Source: Isochrysis galbana (lineage: Eukaryota; Haptophyta; Isochrysidales; Isochrysidaceae). Taken from it: a DNA stretch of 64,000 bases. The notes beneath the pieces were generated by a model that ran no database searches, was not told where the DNA came from, and worked only from the letters and a program-made list of their open reading frames with translations. The position numbers were made by a program, and so were the translations under genes. Of this stretch, positions 43,086-53,164 are shown piece after piece. Each line of letters opens with the position of its first letter. The stretch's first letter is position 1. The stretch spans positions 430,979 to 494,978 of the forward strand of contig CM030934.1 in the NCBI GenBank assembly GCA_018136815.1. Reading direction: 5' to 3'.

Positions 43086-44335
43086 GCTGTCATCCATCCA
43101 GCCGTTTGAGCTACTCCTACTCGCTAAGCCCATGGGCTCGTCATGCAGCAGGCAGCAAAGGTCGATTCTCCGGGCTTGCGTACGGAGCGAGTCCTTAGTC
43201 TGATGCGAGCAATCTGGCGACGCACAACACCATTGGGCATAGGGTGAGACTGGGTGTTAAGACGGCCCGCACTTGCCTAGCTCCGTTCTATCGCCAAAAT
43301 TCTCCTTCTTTTCATGCCAACTGCTATCATCACGAGAGGAACGCCACACCGTGTGATGGTGATGGTCTGTCAGGTGATGCTGTTTAGTGTGATGATGGCG
43401 TATTGGCCTCGTGCGTGCGCGCGCACACGTCGTGGCGCGTGTTACACATGTGGGAGATGGGGGTGCTCAAAAGGGTTGGATAGGATCATTTGAAAGTCTA
43501 ATCGCGGAGTAGCGCAAGGGTGTTGTGTGTCATTATGGCACGCAATCAAGGGCTTTGGGTGCGCCCTCTGTGGCGGAAGTCGATTATGTAGGCGATGTGT
43601 GAAGTGCGCCTCCGCGCATGTTGGTTGGCGGTGCTATTGGTATTGGTGTAGTAGAGGTTTCCACCATGTGCCATGTGGAGGAGCTACCCTCCTGCATGGT
43701 GCATGGGGGTCGTTCTCTTGGCTTGGGCGCTTGGGCGGGTCTCCCATGACCCTTGGACATAGATAGAGATGAAAAAATAAATTCTTAACATTCTCGCCGC
43801 GCGCGCGACTCTGCACCTTAACTATGCAGCCACGCCCGCAACTCTCGCCCCCCCTCCACCTGCCTTGCGGCCCGTCCCTTGTGCGCTACCTAGGGGTTGG
43901 GTGTTGGGGGTTTCCTGCAGCAGACGGCGTGTACCGATCCCCGATGGGTTTTCCTCAACTTCCTCCTGTGCCATCGGGCTACCGGTTATAGTGTTGTCTT
44001 TTTTTTGAATCAGGGGGACAAGTAGTGTGTCTCGTTGGGTCTGAGGCCGGGGTCGGGTAGGTGGGTGGATCGCGGCGGTGATCTATGTGCGGTTAAGCGA
44101 GTCTATCCGCTATGTTGAGCGCTTGTGCAACCGCGGTCAGATTCGTGCCGAGCGTTAGGGTTCCTTTGTCGTTGGTCGTAAAGACGGGGGCGCAAAGATC
44201 GCGCGGGGACTTGAGTTTCGGTTTTTTCCCTTGGGAGGCTTTAGTGGTGCGTGCGGTCGAGGTCCTGTCCGGAGGTTCAAGGCCTCTGACGAGGACCGTG
44301 AATCTGTTGAGGATTATGTATTATGTGGTGAAAGG
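43086..44335. other. Intergenic, no gene seen
   Basis: GT-rich, low-information sequence with many TGTGTG/GATGATGG strings; no frame or known repeat recognised. Confidence 0.45.
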
Positions 44336-44535
44336 TGTAGTTATCGAATTCCACTTTGTAGAAATCGCCTATTATGTATCTCCATGCTATGAGGTAGAGG
44401 TAGAGGGCTTTGAGGCTGTCGGGCGTTGGTGTATTCGGGTACGCGAACAGTCTATCCTTGATTTTTTGGACTGTTGTTCTGTTCCTTTCCGGCGTGTATC
44501 CACATTGGCAAGGGTCCCTTGACCGGGGAGGATCG
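44336..44535 (-). pseudogene. LINE ORF2 C-terminal fragment, inverted
   Basis: Minus frame reads a short Cys motif, then KIKDRLFAYPNTPTPDSLKA and LYLYLIAWRYIIGDFYKVEF. The AWRYxxxDFYxV string matches LAWRY...ILTDFYNVHY from the plus-strand LINE fragment just downstream, so this is a separate, inverted copy of the same region. Confidence 0.5.
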
Positions 44536-44748
44536 CAGATGCAGGTTTCACGACATGCCCTACGAGTCTAGGCACTACATCACGTGCCCGGACCTGCAGG
44601 AAGCGTTGCTAGCATACGTAAGGAAAGCTATCTTCGATCACCGAGAGGCCATCTTCACTGCCAAGGGGGCTATGACACAAAATAGCTCAGAGAGGGTCGG
44701 GAGTGTATGTCTTCTATATCGGGGGAAAGGGCAAAACATGGATGGCGT
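44524..44748 (+). pseudogene. Fragment of the Mutator-like transposase
   Basis: RCRFHDMPYESRHYITCPDL, QEALLAYVRKAIFDHREAIF and GAMTQNSSERVGSVCLLYRG align residue by residue with the transposase at about 51370-51560 (QEGMLDYVEKTVINRKELIF, GAATQNASERVGSICLRYRP). It shows that a second, diverged copy of that element existed here. Flanks are LINE fragments on both sides. Confidence 0.75.
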
Positions 44749-45560
44749 TCAATATGCCACCCAACGTGCCGCTTCTGTGGGGCGGCCCCCGAGTCGTCGG
44801 TACATTTAGCGCGTTGTAACGCGACGGAACCGATCTTTGCTTACATTGAGCAGCTCTTTAATGCACGAAACCCCCTGCAACACGAGACGGCGCAACGCCT
44901 CTTCTGTTACCAGGTCGACAGACCGCACCCCTCCTCGGGATATCTAGGTATCTTGGCATGGAGATATGGAGATATATACTAACGGACTTCTACAACGTCC
45001 ACTATGGCAACGCCGAGGCGAGATCGACGAGAGCCATTCTGAGAGCTACCTTCTCGAGATACCACTGGCTAGTCAAGGCGAAAGTGGGTTTCTTCCAGCG
45101 ACTTAAGTAAGGACCAGAGAGAGAGACTTGGACTGCACGCCCCGAGCAATAAACACCTGCGAAGATTGATCGCCCCTCTGTATACAGTGGATAAAGACTT
45201 TAACTTGGAGATCTCAGACGTTTTGGCGCGAGTAGCAACCGAACTAGGCGTCAGAAATATAACATGAATCCTCTGAACAAAGAAAAAGGTTTCTACTGAG
45301 GACAAGCCCCCGAGGGGGCGGGAAGAGCACCCACACAACGACGATATCACTCACTCTTACCCCCTCTGTCTCGCGCCCCTGGTCGAAGCAGCGCGCGCGG
45401 CCTCCCCTCCCTCCATCGGCCAAGTAAGGAAGACGGGGGAGGGGAAAGGGGGAGCGGCATGAAAGGGAGGGTAGTTAGGAGTAGCACGTAGCACTAGCAA
45501 CCTGCCTCACGCCGTGCATGTAGCGGCTAGTTTTTGTAAGATTTTTTTTTACCTAACGCT
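44749..45560 (+). mobile_element. LINE 3' end, copy 1
   Basis: Begins with a zinc-knuckle-like CHPTCRFCGAAPESSVHLAR with final Cys (the zf-RVT type found after reverse transcriptases), followed by a broken frame. It ends with the peptide APLYTVDKDFN near 45180 and RNIT-stop at about 45266. The following untranslated DNA shares GAAGCAGCGCGCGCGGCCTC, CTGCCTCACGCCG and a terminal AAGATTTTTTTTT with the second copy at 49545-50000, which defines the 3' end. Confidence 0.7.
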
Positions 45561-45603
45561 AAGCCAACACAGAATAATAACAGCTACGCTATTGTCAAAC
45601 AAC

Positions 45604-45884
45604 TCAAAGGACGTTCCAAGTTGCCTGCACATCTCTCCCCACAAACGCGGAAGGGAAGAAGACCCCATAAAGGAGCGACTGCGGATGGCGCTTGGCCCAT
45701 AGGAAGACGCAAAAGACCAGTGCGACGGGAACTAGCGTCGTCACCAACATCACTAGGTGTTGCCAGAGCACTGCGTCGGTGCCATGAATCACCCTTCCGT
45801 GCCATCCAGCCGCATGGACATGATGGGTGTGCTCGTCGCCCAATGTGGGTGCAAACGCGTCTGCGTGCTTGATAAAGACGAGGC
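45604..45884 (-). CDS. Candidate terminal exon with one membrane helix
   Basis: An open minus-strand frame preceded by an acceptor-like CCCAGCAG at 45885-45892. It reads LVFIKHADAFAPTLGDEHTH, then HLVMLVTTLVPVALVFCVFL, a clear membrane helix followed by WAKR, and ends at 45604. There is no ATG at its start, so if real it is a last exon. Its phase does not fit the donor at 46112 of the NmrA-like gene, and no upstream exon was found. Family unknown. Confidence 0.3.
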
Positions 45885-46097
45885 CTGCTGGGCTCGCTGG
45901 CCGGCCAAGCAGGCGGGCCGTACTTGGTAAAGGTTTGAAGTCATCGCACGTCTGATCCGCACCCGGCTTTATAGACTGCCCATGGAGAAAGGGCGCATCG
46001 GGCGTTATTGGGATGCTGGGATGTAGAGGCGCGGGCAGCAGCTCGGATCACGGTGGAGGGCAAAGCACAGCAATCATCGATGCTAGACAGGCCTGCG

Positions 46098-47000
46098 TCA
46101 TACGTATCGCACCTGCACCGTAAGAAGATCGACGAGAAGCTGCGCCTCGGACAGATCGAGTCCCGTCATGTGCAGCATCCCCACGGCATCGTCGGCACCG
46201 ACCGCTTCAAACGACAGCTTTGTCCCCGTACTAACTGTCGCCAGTGTGGCCAGCGACGACCCATTGAGCCAAGCGGGTCCCGCCAGCTCAAGCGCAGGCG
46301 AACCGCCTCCTCGAAGCACCGCGACGCCTGCGTCACGGAAGGCGACGCTCACCGGCGCCTCGTCTGAAATGGCTAGCTGCGCGACGACGGCAGCGACATC
46401 GGAGGAAGACAGAGGTGCAAAACATCCGCTCTCACTCAATGGTAGGCGGAGCGCGTGCTCGTGCCTCGCGTCGCGCGCCCACAGAAGCAGATTCTGCTGG
46501 TAGAATGCGGTGCGCAACACGAGCGCGCCTGGCGCGGGGCCCCAAGCATCTGCTAGCCTGCGCTCGAGTGTCGCGTATGCGCGCATCGAGGCGGGCACAT
46601 GCTCGCGCTCGGCGCCAATTACGGAAAGTAGGAAAACTCCTGACAGGTGAAGCCCGGGCCTGCCTGCGTCCCTCGCCACGAGCGACGCGTTGATGAGCTG
46701 GATTCCCACGTGTTCTCTCTCTTGCGAGAGAGGAGGCAGCAGCAGAGCATAGCTTGCGCCCTCGAAGCACTCGATGAGAGCTCTGGTGGGCTGACGCACA
46801 TCGATGTGGATGGCGGCCAGAGCGCGAGAGCGCGCGGAGGTCTCGTCCTCGACGCACGCGATGATTGACGCAGGGTCTCGGAGCGAGGAGAGGGAGAGAG
46901 ACAGAGAGAAGCCCTCGTCGCCGTCGGCGGACGTCAGAAGCAGCCGAGGAGGCATACACCATGCGGGCAGCGCCAGGGTGAGCACAGCGAGGGCGCGCAT
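46098..47000 (-). CDS. NmrA-like atypical short-chain dehydrogenase family protein
   Basis: 300 residues from ATG at 47000 (the GA repeat just upstream extends the frame but is unlikely to be translated). MRALAVLTLALPAWCMPP is a signal peptide. The body has the pattern of NmrA/atypical SDR proteins in its second half: a beta strand and helix (ALIECFEGASYALLLPPLSQ, IQLINASLVARDAGRPGL), the block VLRTAFYQQNLLLWARDARH (compare LRPxxFxENLL) and FAPLSSSDVAAVVAQLAI (compare the DIAxVAxxxL helix). The N-terminal GxxGxxG dinucleotide loop is not visible, so it may not bind NADPH. The end at 46113 is followed by GTGCGATAC, a plausible donor, so a small last exon may be missing. Substrate unknown. Confidence 0.5.
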   Translation of the reverse strand: MRALAVLTLALPAWCMPPRLLLTSADGDEGFSLSLSLSSLRDPASIIACVEDETSARSRALAAIHIDVRQPTRALIECFEGASYALLLPPLSQEREHVGIQLINASLVARDAGRPGLHLSGVFLLSVIGAEREHVPASMRAYATLERRLADAWGPAPGALVLRTAFYQQNLLLWARDARHEHALRLPLSESGCFAPLSSSDVAAVVAQLAISDEAPVSVAFRDAGVAVLRGGGSPALELAGPAWLNGSSLATLATVSTGTKLSFEAVGADDAVGMLHMTGLDLSEAQLLVDLLTVQVRYV

Positions 47001-47799
47001 CTCTCTCTCTCTCTCCCTCTCTCTCTCTCTCTCCTCACGCACACGGAAGCGATCAATCAACTATTCCCCTCCCCCTCTCTCTCCTTCCTCACCCCCCCCC
47101 TCTTCTCCTCTCTCTGATGCTCTCTCCCTCTCTCCTCTCGTCCTCTCTCTCCCCTCTCCCCCCTCCCCTGTCCCCCCCCCCCCCCCCTCTACTCTTTGTA
47201 GCTAGACCTATGGTAGTACTATATAAGGCGGGGGGGGGTGGGGGGGAGTACAAGAAAATGGCGGATTGGGAGTGGGACGCTCGCACAGTGTCTCCGTCCG
47301 GTGCTGCGCGCGCCCACGCCTTGCTCCCGCGCGCTTAAGGTGGCCCAGCCACCGATGGGGGGGGGGGGGGGGGGGGGGGGGCGTTTCGCAAGTGGTAGGA
47401 AAGTCAGCGACGGCGGGTGGGGGTGGGGGGTGGGGTGGGGCAGCGCCGGAGCGCCATGGCTCCCAGCGATCCTCGGAGGACAGCAGCCGAGGGGAGGGAA
47501 GGGGAGGGCATGTCTCACACACCATCAGACGCTGGGAGGGCCCTGGGGAGCCGGAGTCTCGCGCCCGCCACGAGAGAGATGGCCTCTCAGACGATGGAGG
47601 CAGACGAGGTCGCAGACGTTCGGCCGCGTCGCAAGTCGAGGGGGATGGCCACCCCTCAGGAGGTGGAAGAGGGGTGCAGGCGCACCCGAGTGCCGAGGGC
47701 CTCATTGGATTTTGGATCGCCGGGTGGGCACGGCGCCATGCGGCACAGCAGGCCGCCACTGGCTGTGGTTATGGCCCGTCCTCTTCCTGCGCCACCGCC
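47001..47799. other. Microsatellites, G/C tracts and unrecognised DNA
   Basis: CT repeats (47000-47160), a C run near 47173-47187, a 25-G run at 47357-47381 and GC-rich sequence. Open frames through 47266-47800 are upstream extensions of the LINE frame without recognisable domains; they may be degraded reverse transcriptase. Confidence 0.4.
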
Positions 47800-48516
47800 A
47801 TAGGAGTCCCTTTCTGGGAAGGACCAGGCAATGACTCCTTCTGGGAGAAGCTATACGCCAAGCTCAAAAAGAAAGTCGCAACATGGAGGGGAATGACGAG
47901 TCTCTCCATTCACGGAAGGACCCTACTAGTGAACTTCATAATATACGGGACGCCGAGATATTGGCTGTCCACGTCCACCCCGCCGGCGTGGTTCATGGAG
48001 GCCATAGATTCTGACGTTCGAACCATACTATGGGATAGATCTCCCCGACTACAGGCGGACGAGTTGGGCTCCTCGCAAGAGGGCATAAAATGGATAACCC
48101 TTCCGGCGTACCCGAGAGTGGGGACGAGAGAAGACGGGCCCCTATTGGGTGTCGGACTACTCCCCATGGCCGAACACACGCGAGCGCTTCAAGCGATATG
48201 GATAGCCCGCTACCTAAACCCGTCAACGGCGGAATGGAAGACGGTCTTAGACCAATGGTTCAGTCGCACCCCCCTAGGGCGCGCGGCGGTCTTCGCGAAG
48301 GTCGACTTGAAAAGCCTCACGGCTAGCATTCGCGGTAATAGCACGCTCCCGACCTTTTGGAAGCATGCGCTCGAGAACTTTAGACGGATTAACTTCCATA
48401 GGGAAACAAACACACGGGAAGGAATCCAGGGTAGGGCGGTCAAACAGGGTTTTTTTATTAGGGGTAAGAAAATGACCATCTTAGGGTTGAGAAAATTTGA
48501 GGATTCTTTTCGGTAG
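47800..48516 (+). pseudogene. LINE reverse transcriptase, C-terminal part
   Basis: The plus frame carries GVPFWEGPGNDSFWEKLYAK, KKKVATWRGMTSLSIHGRTL and LVNFIIYGTPRYWL, which is the thumb and post-RT region of LINE ORF2 (the L-x-GRxxLxNxxxxxxxxY pattern), followed by QAIWIARYLNPSTAEWK. The catalytic palm with the YxDD box is not present, so it is 5'-truncated, as is typical for LINEs. The frame stops at 48516, directly before the 202 bp tandem array. Confidence 0.8.
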
Positions 48517-48654
48517 AAAGTTCCCAATACACCCAACAAGCACATATCCGGGGCCCATTAGGACCAAGACCCCCCCCTTGGGCCCCAACAACAAAACGCA
48601 ACCAAATACTAACAAAAGACGCTAAAGTCGCAAAGGGCCGAAAAGCTGAACTTG

Positions 48655-49555
48655 AAATCGAGACCGGGCGCGGTGCGTGCCCGTTTTCGACGATCCATCC
48701 GGATGAGGGGGCCCGCCAGACACCAAATACACAGGGGCCACCCACACAGTCACGCCAATCGGGCGGGCCGCGCGCCGAAATCTCGCAGAAATCAGCCATC
48801 CGTGGAGCCCATTCGACGTGTGACGTCTCCGAGGGAGGCTCAGAGAACCCGACTTCGAACTTATGCCGGACGCGCTGCGCGCGCGTTTTCGACGATCCAT
48901 CTTGATGGGGGGCCCCGCCAGACACCAAATACACAGGGGCCACCCACACAGTCACGCCAATCGGGCGGGCCGTGCGCCGAAATCTCGCAGAAATCAGCCA
49001 TCCGTGGAGCCCATTCGACGTGTGACGTCTCCGAGGGAGGCTCAGAGAGCCCGACTTCGAACTGATGCCGGACGCGCTGCGCGCGCGTTTTCGACGATCC
49101 ATCTTGATGGGGGGCCCCGCCAGACACCAAATACACAAGGGCCACCCACACAGTCACGCCAATCGGGCGGGCCGCGCGCCGAAATCTCGCAGAAATCAGC
49201 CATCCGTGGAGCCCATTCGACGTGTGACGTCTCCGAGGGAGGCCCTGAGAACCCGACTTCGAACTGATGCCAGGCGCGCTACGCGCCCGTTTTCGACGAT
49301 CCATCTTGATGGGGGGCCCCGTCAGACACCAAATACACAGGGGCCACCCACACAAACACGCCAATCGGACGGGCCGCGCGCCGAAATCTCGCAGAAATCA
49401 GCCATCCGTGGAGCCCATTCGACGTGTGACGTCTCCGAGGGAGGCTCAGAGAGCCCGACTTCGAACTTATGCCGGACGCGCTACGCGCGCGTTTTCGACG
49501 ATCCATCTTGATGGGGGGCCCCGTCAGACACCAAATACACAGGGGCCACCCGGAG
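48655..49555. repeat. Tandem array of a 202 bp unit, about 4.4 copies
   Basis: Copies begin at about 48661, 48863, 49065, 49267 and 49469 (period exactly 202). Each contains GTTTTCGACGATCCATC, GCCAGACACCAAATACACA, CACGCCAATCGG and CGACGTGTGACGTCTCCGAG. Copies are about 95 percent alike by eye, the first being the most divergent. 202 is not a multiple of three, so the open frames cycle through phases; it is not a protein repeat. It lies inside the LINE, between the RT frame and the 3' end peptide. Confidence 0.95.
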
Positions 49556-50003
49556 AATATGGGGTTACACGCCCCGAGCAACAAACACATTAAGAAAATG
49601 ATAAGCCCGCTGTACACGGTGGACAAGGATTTCAACATAGGAACGTCGGAGGACCTCTTGCAAGTGGCAAGGGGGCTAGACCTGCGACACATCACCTAAA
49701 GCAGCTAAATTTCTGGGTAGGAATCACAGCAGTTATTAAAGAAAGAATCTAAAGTATTTAAGGGAGAAATCGAAGCTAACACCGAAAGCAAAGGACGAGC
49801 CACAGTCTCCCGCCCCCTTCTCTCCAACTCCTGGCCGAAGCAGCGCGCGCGGCCTCCCCGGAACCAGCTTCTCCGCAAATGAGGGAACTGGGAAAGGGGG
49901 AGGGGGTTGTTAGGGGTTAAGGTTGGGTAGTAGGGAGGTACACTAGCACACTGCCTCACGCCGCACACGTAGCGGGGTTTTTTAAGAAGATTTTTTTTTC
50001 CTG
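49556..50003 (+). mobile_element. LINE 3' end, copy 2
   Basis: After the tandem array the frame resumes with GVTRPEQQTHKKMISPLYTV-like sequence in mixed phase, then PLYTVDKDFNIGTSED and LRHIT-stop at about 49698, as in copy 1. The 3' untranslated part and the final AAGAAGATTTTTTTTTCC match copy 1. It stops right where the transposase coding sequence starts, which suggests insertion into that gene's 5' end. Confidence 0.75.
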
Positions 50004-50026
50004 CGCCACCGCCACCGCCACCGCCA

Positions 50027-51655
50027 GTGGAGGATCCGCCTCCACCTCCTCCACCAAAGCAGAGGCCAAGCCTGGAACAACCCCAGGAGGCACTGTCGTA
50101 CTCATTCAACGTGAATGCGGAGACGCTCGCCTCTCAATTGTGTAGGAGGTTCGCATGTCCCTCTTGCGGAGAGAAATCGTTGGGTCTGGGGTACAACGAG
50201 AAGGTGTACGGCGGCAGAGGGTTGACGCTGCATCTGAGGTGTACCGAGTTGGAGTGTGGGAGGAATGTGCATCTTCGCCTGGGTGGGATGACGACTCTGG
50301 AAAGGGAGCCGCGCTCTCTTCGCCCTATCGAAGATGAAGGCGATTTGGAAGCAGAGGACGCTTGCAGCTCGCACGATGAGCGAGAAGATGATGGGCCCGC
50401 GCGGGGATCTTACTCGAGGGAGTGTGTGGTCGCTGTGCTGGCAGCTCTCATGGGTGGGCAGCAATATTCTGCATATGAAGCTTCGGCGTTGATGTCGGGC
50501 ACCAAGCCCATGTCTCGGAAAACCTTCGAGAGGTACGTTCGGCGCGTCGCTCCTTACGTGCAAGCCGTTGCAGAGGAAAGCATGCACCTCGTGCGGTACG
50601 CCGTAGTGTGTTACGGCGACATTCACAACGGTGGAGCTGTCGTGGCCAACAACATGGTGCTCACAAACGACTGCTTTTGGCAGACGCGGGGGCACTACTC
50701 CATCAACGGCACCGGAACAATCTGCGAGTTGACGTCGGGCGGTGTCATTTTCAGACACCACTGCTGCAAGTTCCCCGAGGCCGGCTCGCAGTTCGATGCG
50801 TACGACGATAGCGCCAAGTCGATGGACGCACGCTCCCTCGAGCTGATGTTGGATGACGCAGTGACGTGGATGACGACGGAGGTGCAGCCGCTACTTGACG
50901 AGAAGAAGATTCGCGCAAGGGCGAAGTTCGCAGGGATCGTGCTCGACGGTGATGCTACCACTGACATTTTTGTGAACAAGGTGCGTGAAGCTGCCATTGC
51001 AAGCGGCGATCCCGTCTGCGCAGAGCTGCGTGTGCGCCCGTGCGCCAATCACCTCGCAAAGAATGTAGGAAAGAAAGCTGGGCAGCTGGGCGCAGAGCTG
51101 CACCGTTCGTGCTCGTGCAACGTGCGGCAAAAGAAGCACAGTGGCGGCGCCTACGTCACGGGTGCTCGGGATCATCTAGGGTGCAGCGGTGACAGTCACC
51201 CCCTGGTCAAAAAAATGCAGCGCGGGATGGGGGCCGCCATCCGGGGCGCTGCTCACATGGAAAGGCACGCCGGCGAGACCGTTGCCGACGCAGGAATTAG
51301 GGCAGTCGAGGAGTGTCTCTTACACCTGTTCGATGTGCATCACGGACCAGGCTTCTTCACGGGCATCACACGGAAATGTCGTCTTCACCCTGATGGCCAA
51401 GCAGCGTCTGTGACAAACAACTGTTTGGATTGGCAAGAGGGCATGCTGGACTATGTGGAGAAGACTGTCATCAACCGGAAGGAGTTGATATTCGGTGAGC
51501 ACGGCGCCGCTACGCAGAATGCTTCCGAACGCGTCGGGAGCATTTGCCTCCGCTACAGGCCCAAAGGTGTGGTGATGCGTGATACGTTATATCGTTGCAC
51601 AACTGACCTTGCCATCGCGCACTGCAACAGCGTGGTGTTGGGCTGCTTCCAAGCC
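50027..51655 (+). pseudogene. Mutator-like (PF20700-type) DDE transposase, N-terminal and catalytic part
   Basis: No ATG starts this frame: it opens at GTG 50027 immediately behind a LINE poly-T tail, so the true start has been lost or lies in another exon. Visible features: CPSCGEKSLGLGY and CTELECGR, a zinc-ribbon-like pair; YEASALMSGTKPMSRKTFER; then the catalytic region NDCFWQTRGHYSINGTGTIC, HHCCKFPEAGSQ, DDSAKSMDARSLELML, GIVLDGDATTDIF and RPCANHLAKNVGKKAG. The DGD motif and the C-x-NHxxKN motif are those of the Mutator-like transposase domain seen in protists and arthropods. ERVGSICLRYRPKG near the end is shared with the fragment at 44524-44748. The frame is cut at 51655 by a retroposon and resumes at 52598. 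Confidence 0.75.
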
Positions 51656-51657
51656 AA

Positions 51658-52582
51658 TAATAATAATAAAACAACTGAGCGTTAGTACCACTACTCCCAC
51701 TAGCCCGGTACTATCACGACACCCCTCAGCGCACTTGCCCGCACGCCTTGAAGTGATGGCACAGACACATACACATATGCATCCCTTCAAATCTCCCCCC
51801 TCGCAAACCCCCGGCTCCCATTATAACTCCCCACAAGTTACAATGAGGGAAAACCCATTGAGGCGGACCGGTCGACGCCGGCCGACTCTCCGGGGAAAAA
51901 CACCGGGGGGGGGGGAGGGACCTCTCGTCGTGAAGCAGAACGGCCCTTACAGCTCGCGCCGCGAGCAGTCCTCGAAGAAATAAATGACTGCGCCCCCCGA
52001 TACCTGCCACAGGGACGTCTTGAGCCACTCCCTTCTTCTCGCCCCTCCTGTCGCCAGCCGCCCCCCTTCGCCCGTTTGCTAACGCAAACGGGGCCCGTTT
52101 CTTACCGCACTCCATCGGGGGGGGGCGCAAATTCCCCCCTCTCCCTCTCTCCATTCTCCTCCGCCCCTCTCCCTGCGGCGCGTCGCCATGCGGCGCGCCA
52201 CGGCCTGCTCTCAGAGGGCCTTTGGGGGCTCCCAGAGGGCCAGCAAGGGCAGCTGAGGGGGCAGTGGAGGCTGGGGCTCAGCCCCTGGCCCCCCCTGCCT
52301 CTCCCACGCTTGCCACGCTGGCCATTGGAGCCTCCCAGTGGCCTCTGTATGCCTGGCGACCAGGGGAGGGGGGGGAGTCAGCTCGAGGGCAGGCCCATGC
52401 TGGGCGTGGGAGTGCGAGTCTCGGCCCGCGCCCACTAGGGGTCTGGGTCAGAGTGTTGATTGCCCAGCCCCTGCCAAAGGGCAGGGGCTGGGGTTGATTG
52501 TACGGGCCCACCCCGGGGGGTGTCCGCGATGGAGAGAGGGGGGCGCGAGGCCCCCATTGACCCCCACTTATAAAAGTAGGTT
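51658..52582 (-). mobile_element. 0.9 kb retroposon, full copy 2, inserted in the transposase gene
   Basis: The 17 bp direct repeat GGCTGCTTCCAAGCCAA occurs at 51641-51657 and 52583-52599. Between them is a 925 bp sequence whose minus strand starts CAACCTACTTTTATAAGTGG and ends GTTGTTTTATTATTATTA. It is very similar to 35931-36861 over the whole length. The TTA-repeat tail and long TSD indicate target-primed retroposition by a LINE-type enzyme. Near its 5' end the complement carries TTATAAAAG. Because it sits in frame, the transposase frame appears to continue into NNNNKTTER before a stop. Confidence 0.9.
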
Positions 52583-52597
52583 GGCTGCTTCCAAGCC

Positions 52598-53164
52598 AAG
52601 CTCGAGCAGAGGGGGTGGGCTCCTGATGCGAGACTGCTAGCATTTGGCTGCTTCCAAGCTCGCATCCTGGAGCGTATGCACATGAGAGTGTCGATATATC
52701 AGCGCTCAGTGTGGCAGTCGCAGCTCCATGTGCGCGTCGAGCAGAGTTTGACAAGGCGCACCGCTGCGTACTATCGCGAACGGGCACTGAAGAGGCGCTT
52801 GCTAAAGATGCGCCGGCAGGCGGAGTCACAGGCGTCTCGCGGCAGCAACTACGACTACAAACCCCCCGAAGCAGTGTCGGTCAAAGGATCCCCCGGAGCT
52901 TGCAAATGTTCTGCATTGGTGAAGTGTGCGACAATGGCGTGTGCTTGTCGTGTGGCCGGTGTGTTGTGCACGGATGCCTGCCATGGTGGGAGGCCCTCAC
53001 TGAAATGCTGCAGGATGAGTGCTCCATTGCCCTCGGGTAGTGATGTGTCAAGTGGGTGTGCCACATCGTCTGATGCGTCGTCGGCTGCCGGTCAAGGTGT
53101 GAATTCCGACCCAGAGTCTGAGATACTCTCGGAGCTCAGCTGTTGCGAGGAGTGCGATATGTGA
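52598..53164 (+). pseudogene. C-terminal part of the interrupted transposase, with CXC-type Cys-rich motif
   Basis: After the second TSD copy the reading frame of the transposase continues without a break (KLEQRGWAPD, then GCFQARILERMHMRVSIYQR). Further on it has a basic helix (RTAAYYRERALKRRLLKMRR) and CKCSALVKCATMACACRVAG followed by VLCTDACHGG, a CxC arrangement like the tesmin/TSO1 CXC or related zinc-binding tails found in some DDE transposases. It ends with an acidic tail at 53164. The segment 52583-52645 is bounded by two further GGCTGCTTCCAAGC copies and seems to be a short duplication. Confidence 0.7.

Noticed and set aside
47266-47799. N-terminal half of the LINE frame as reverse transcriptase palm
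   Set aside because: No YxDD or other RT blocks; it includes a poly-G run and changes character abruptly at 47800.
48655-49555. CRISPR-like array
   Set aside because: The 202 bp units are contiguous without unique spacers, and the DNA is eukaryotic LINE context.
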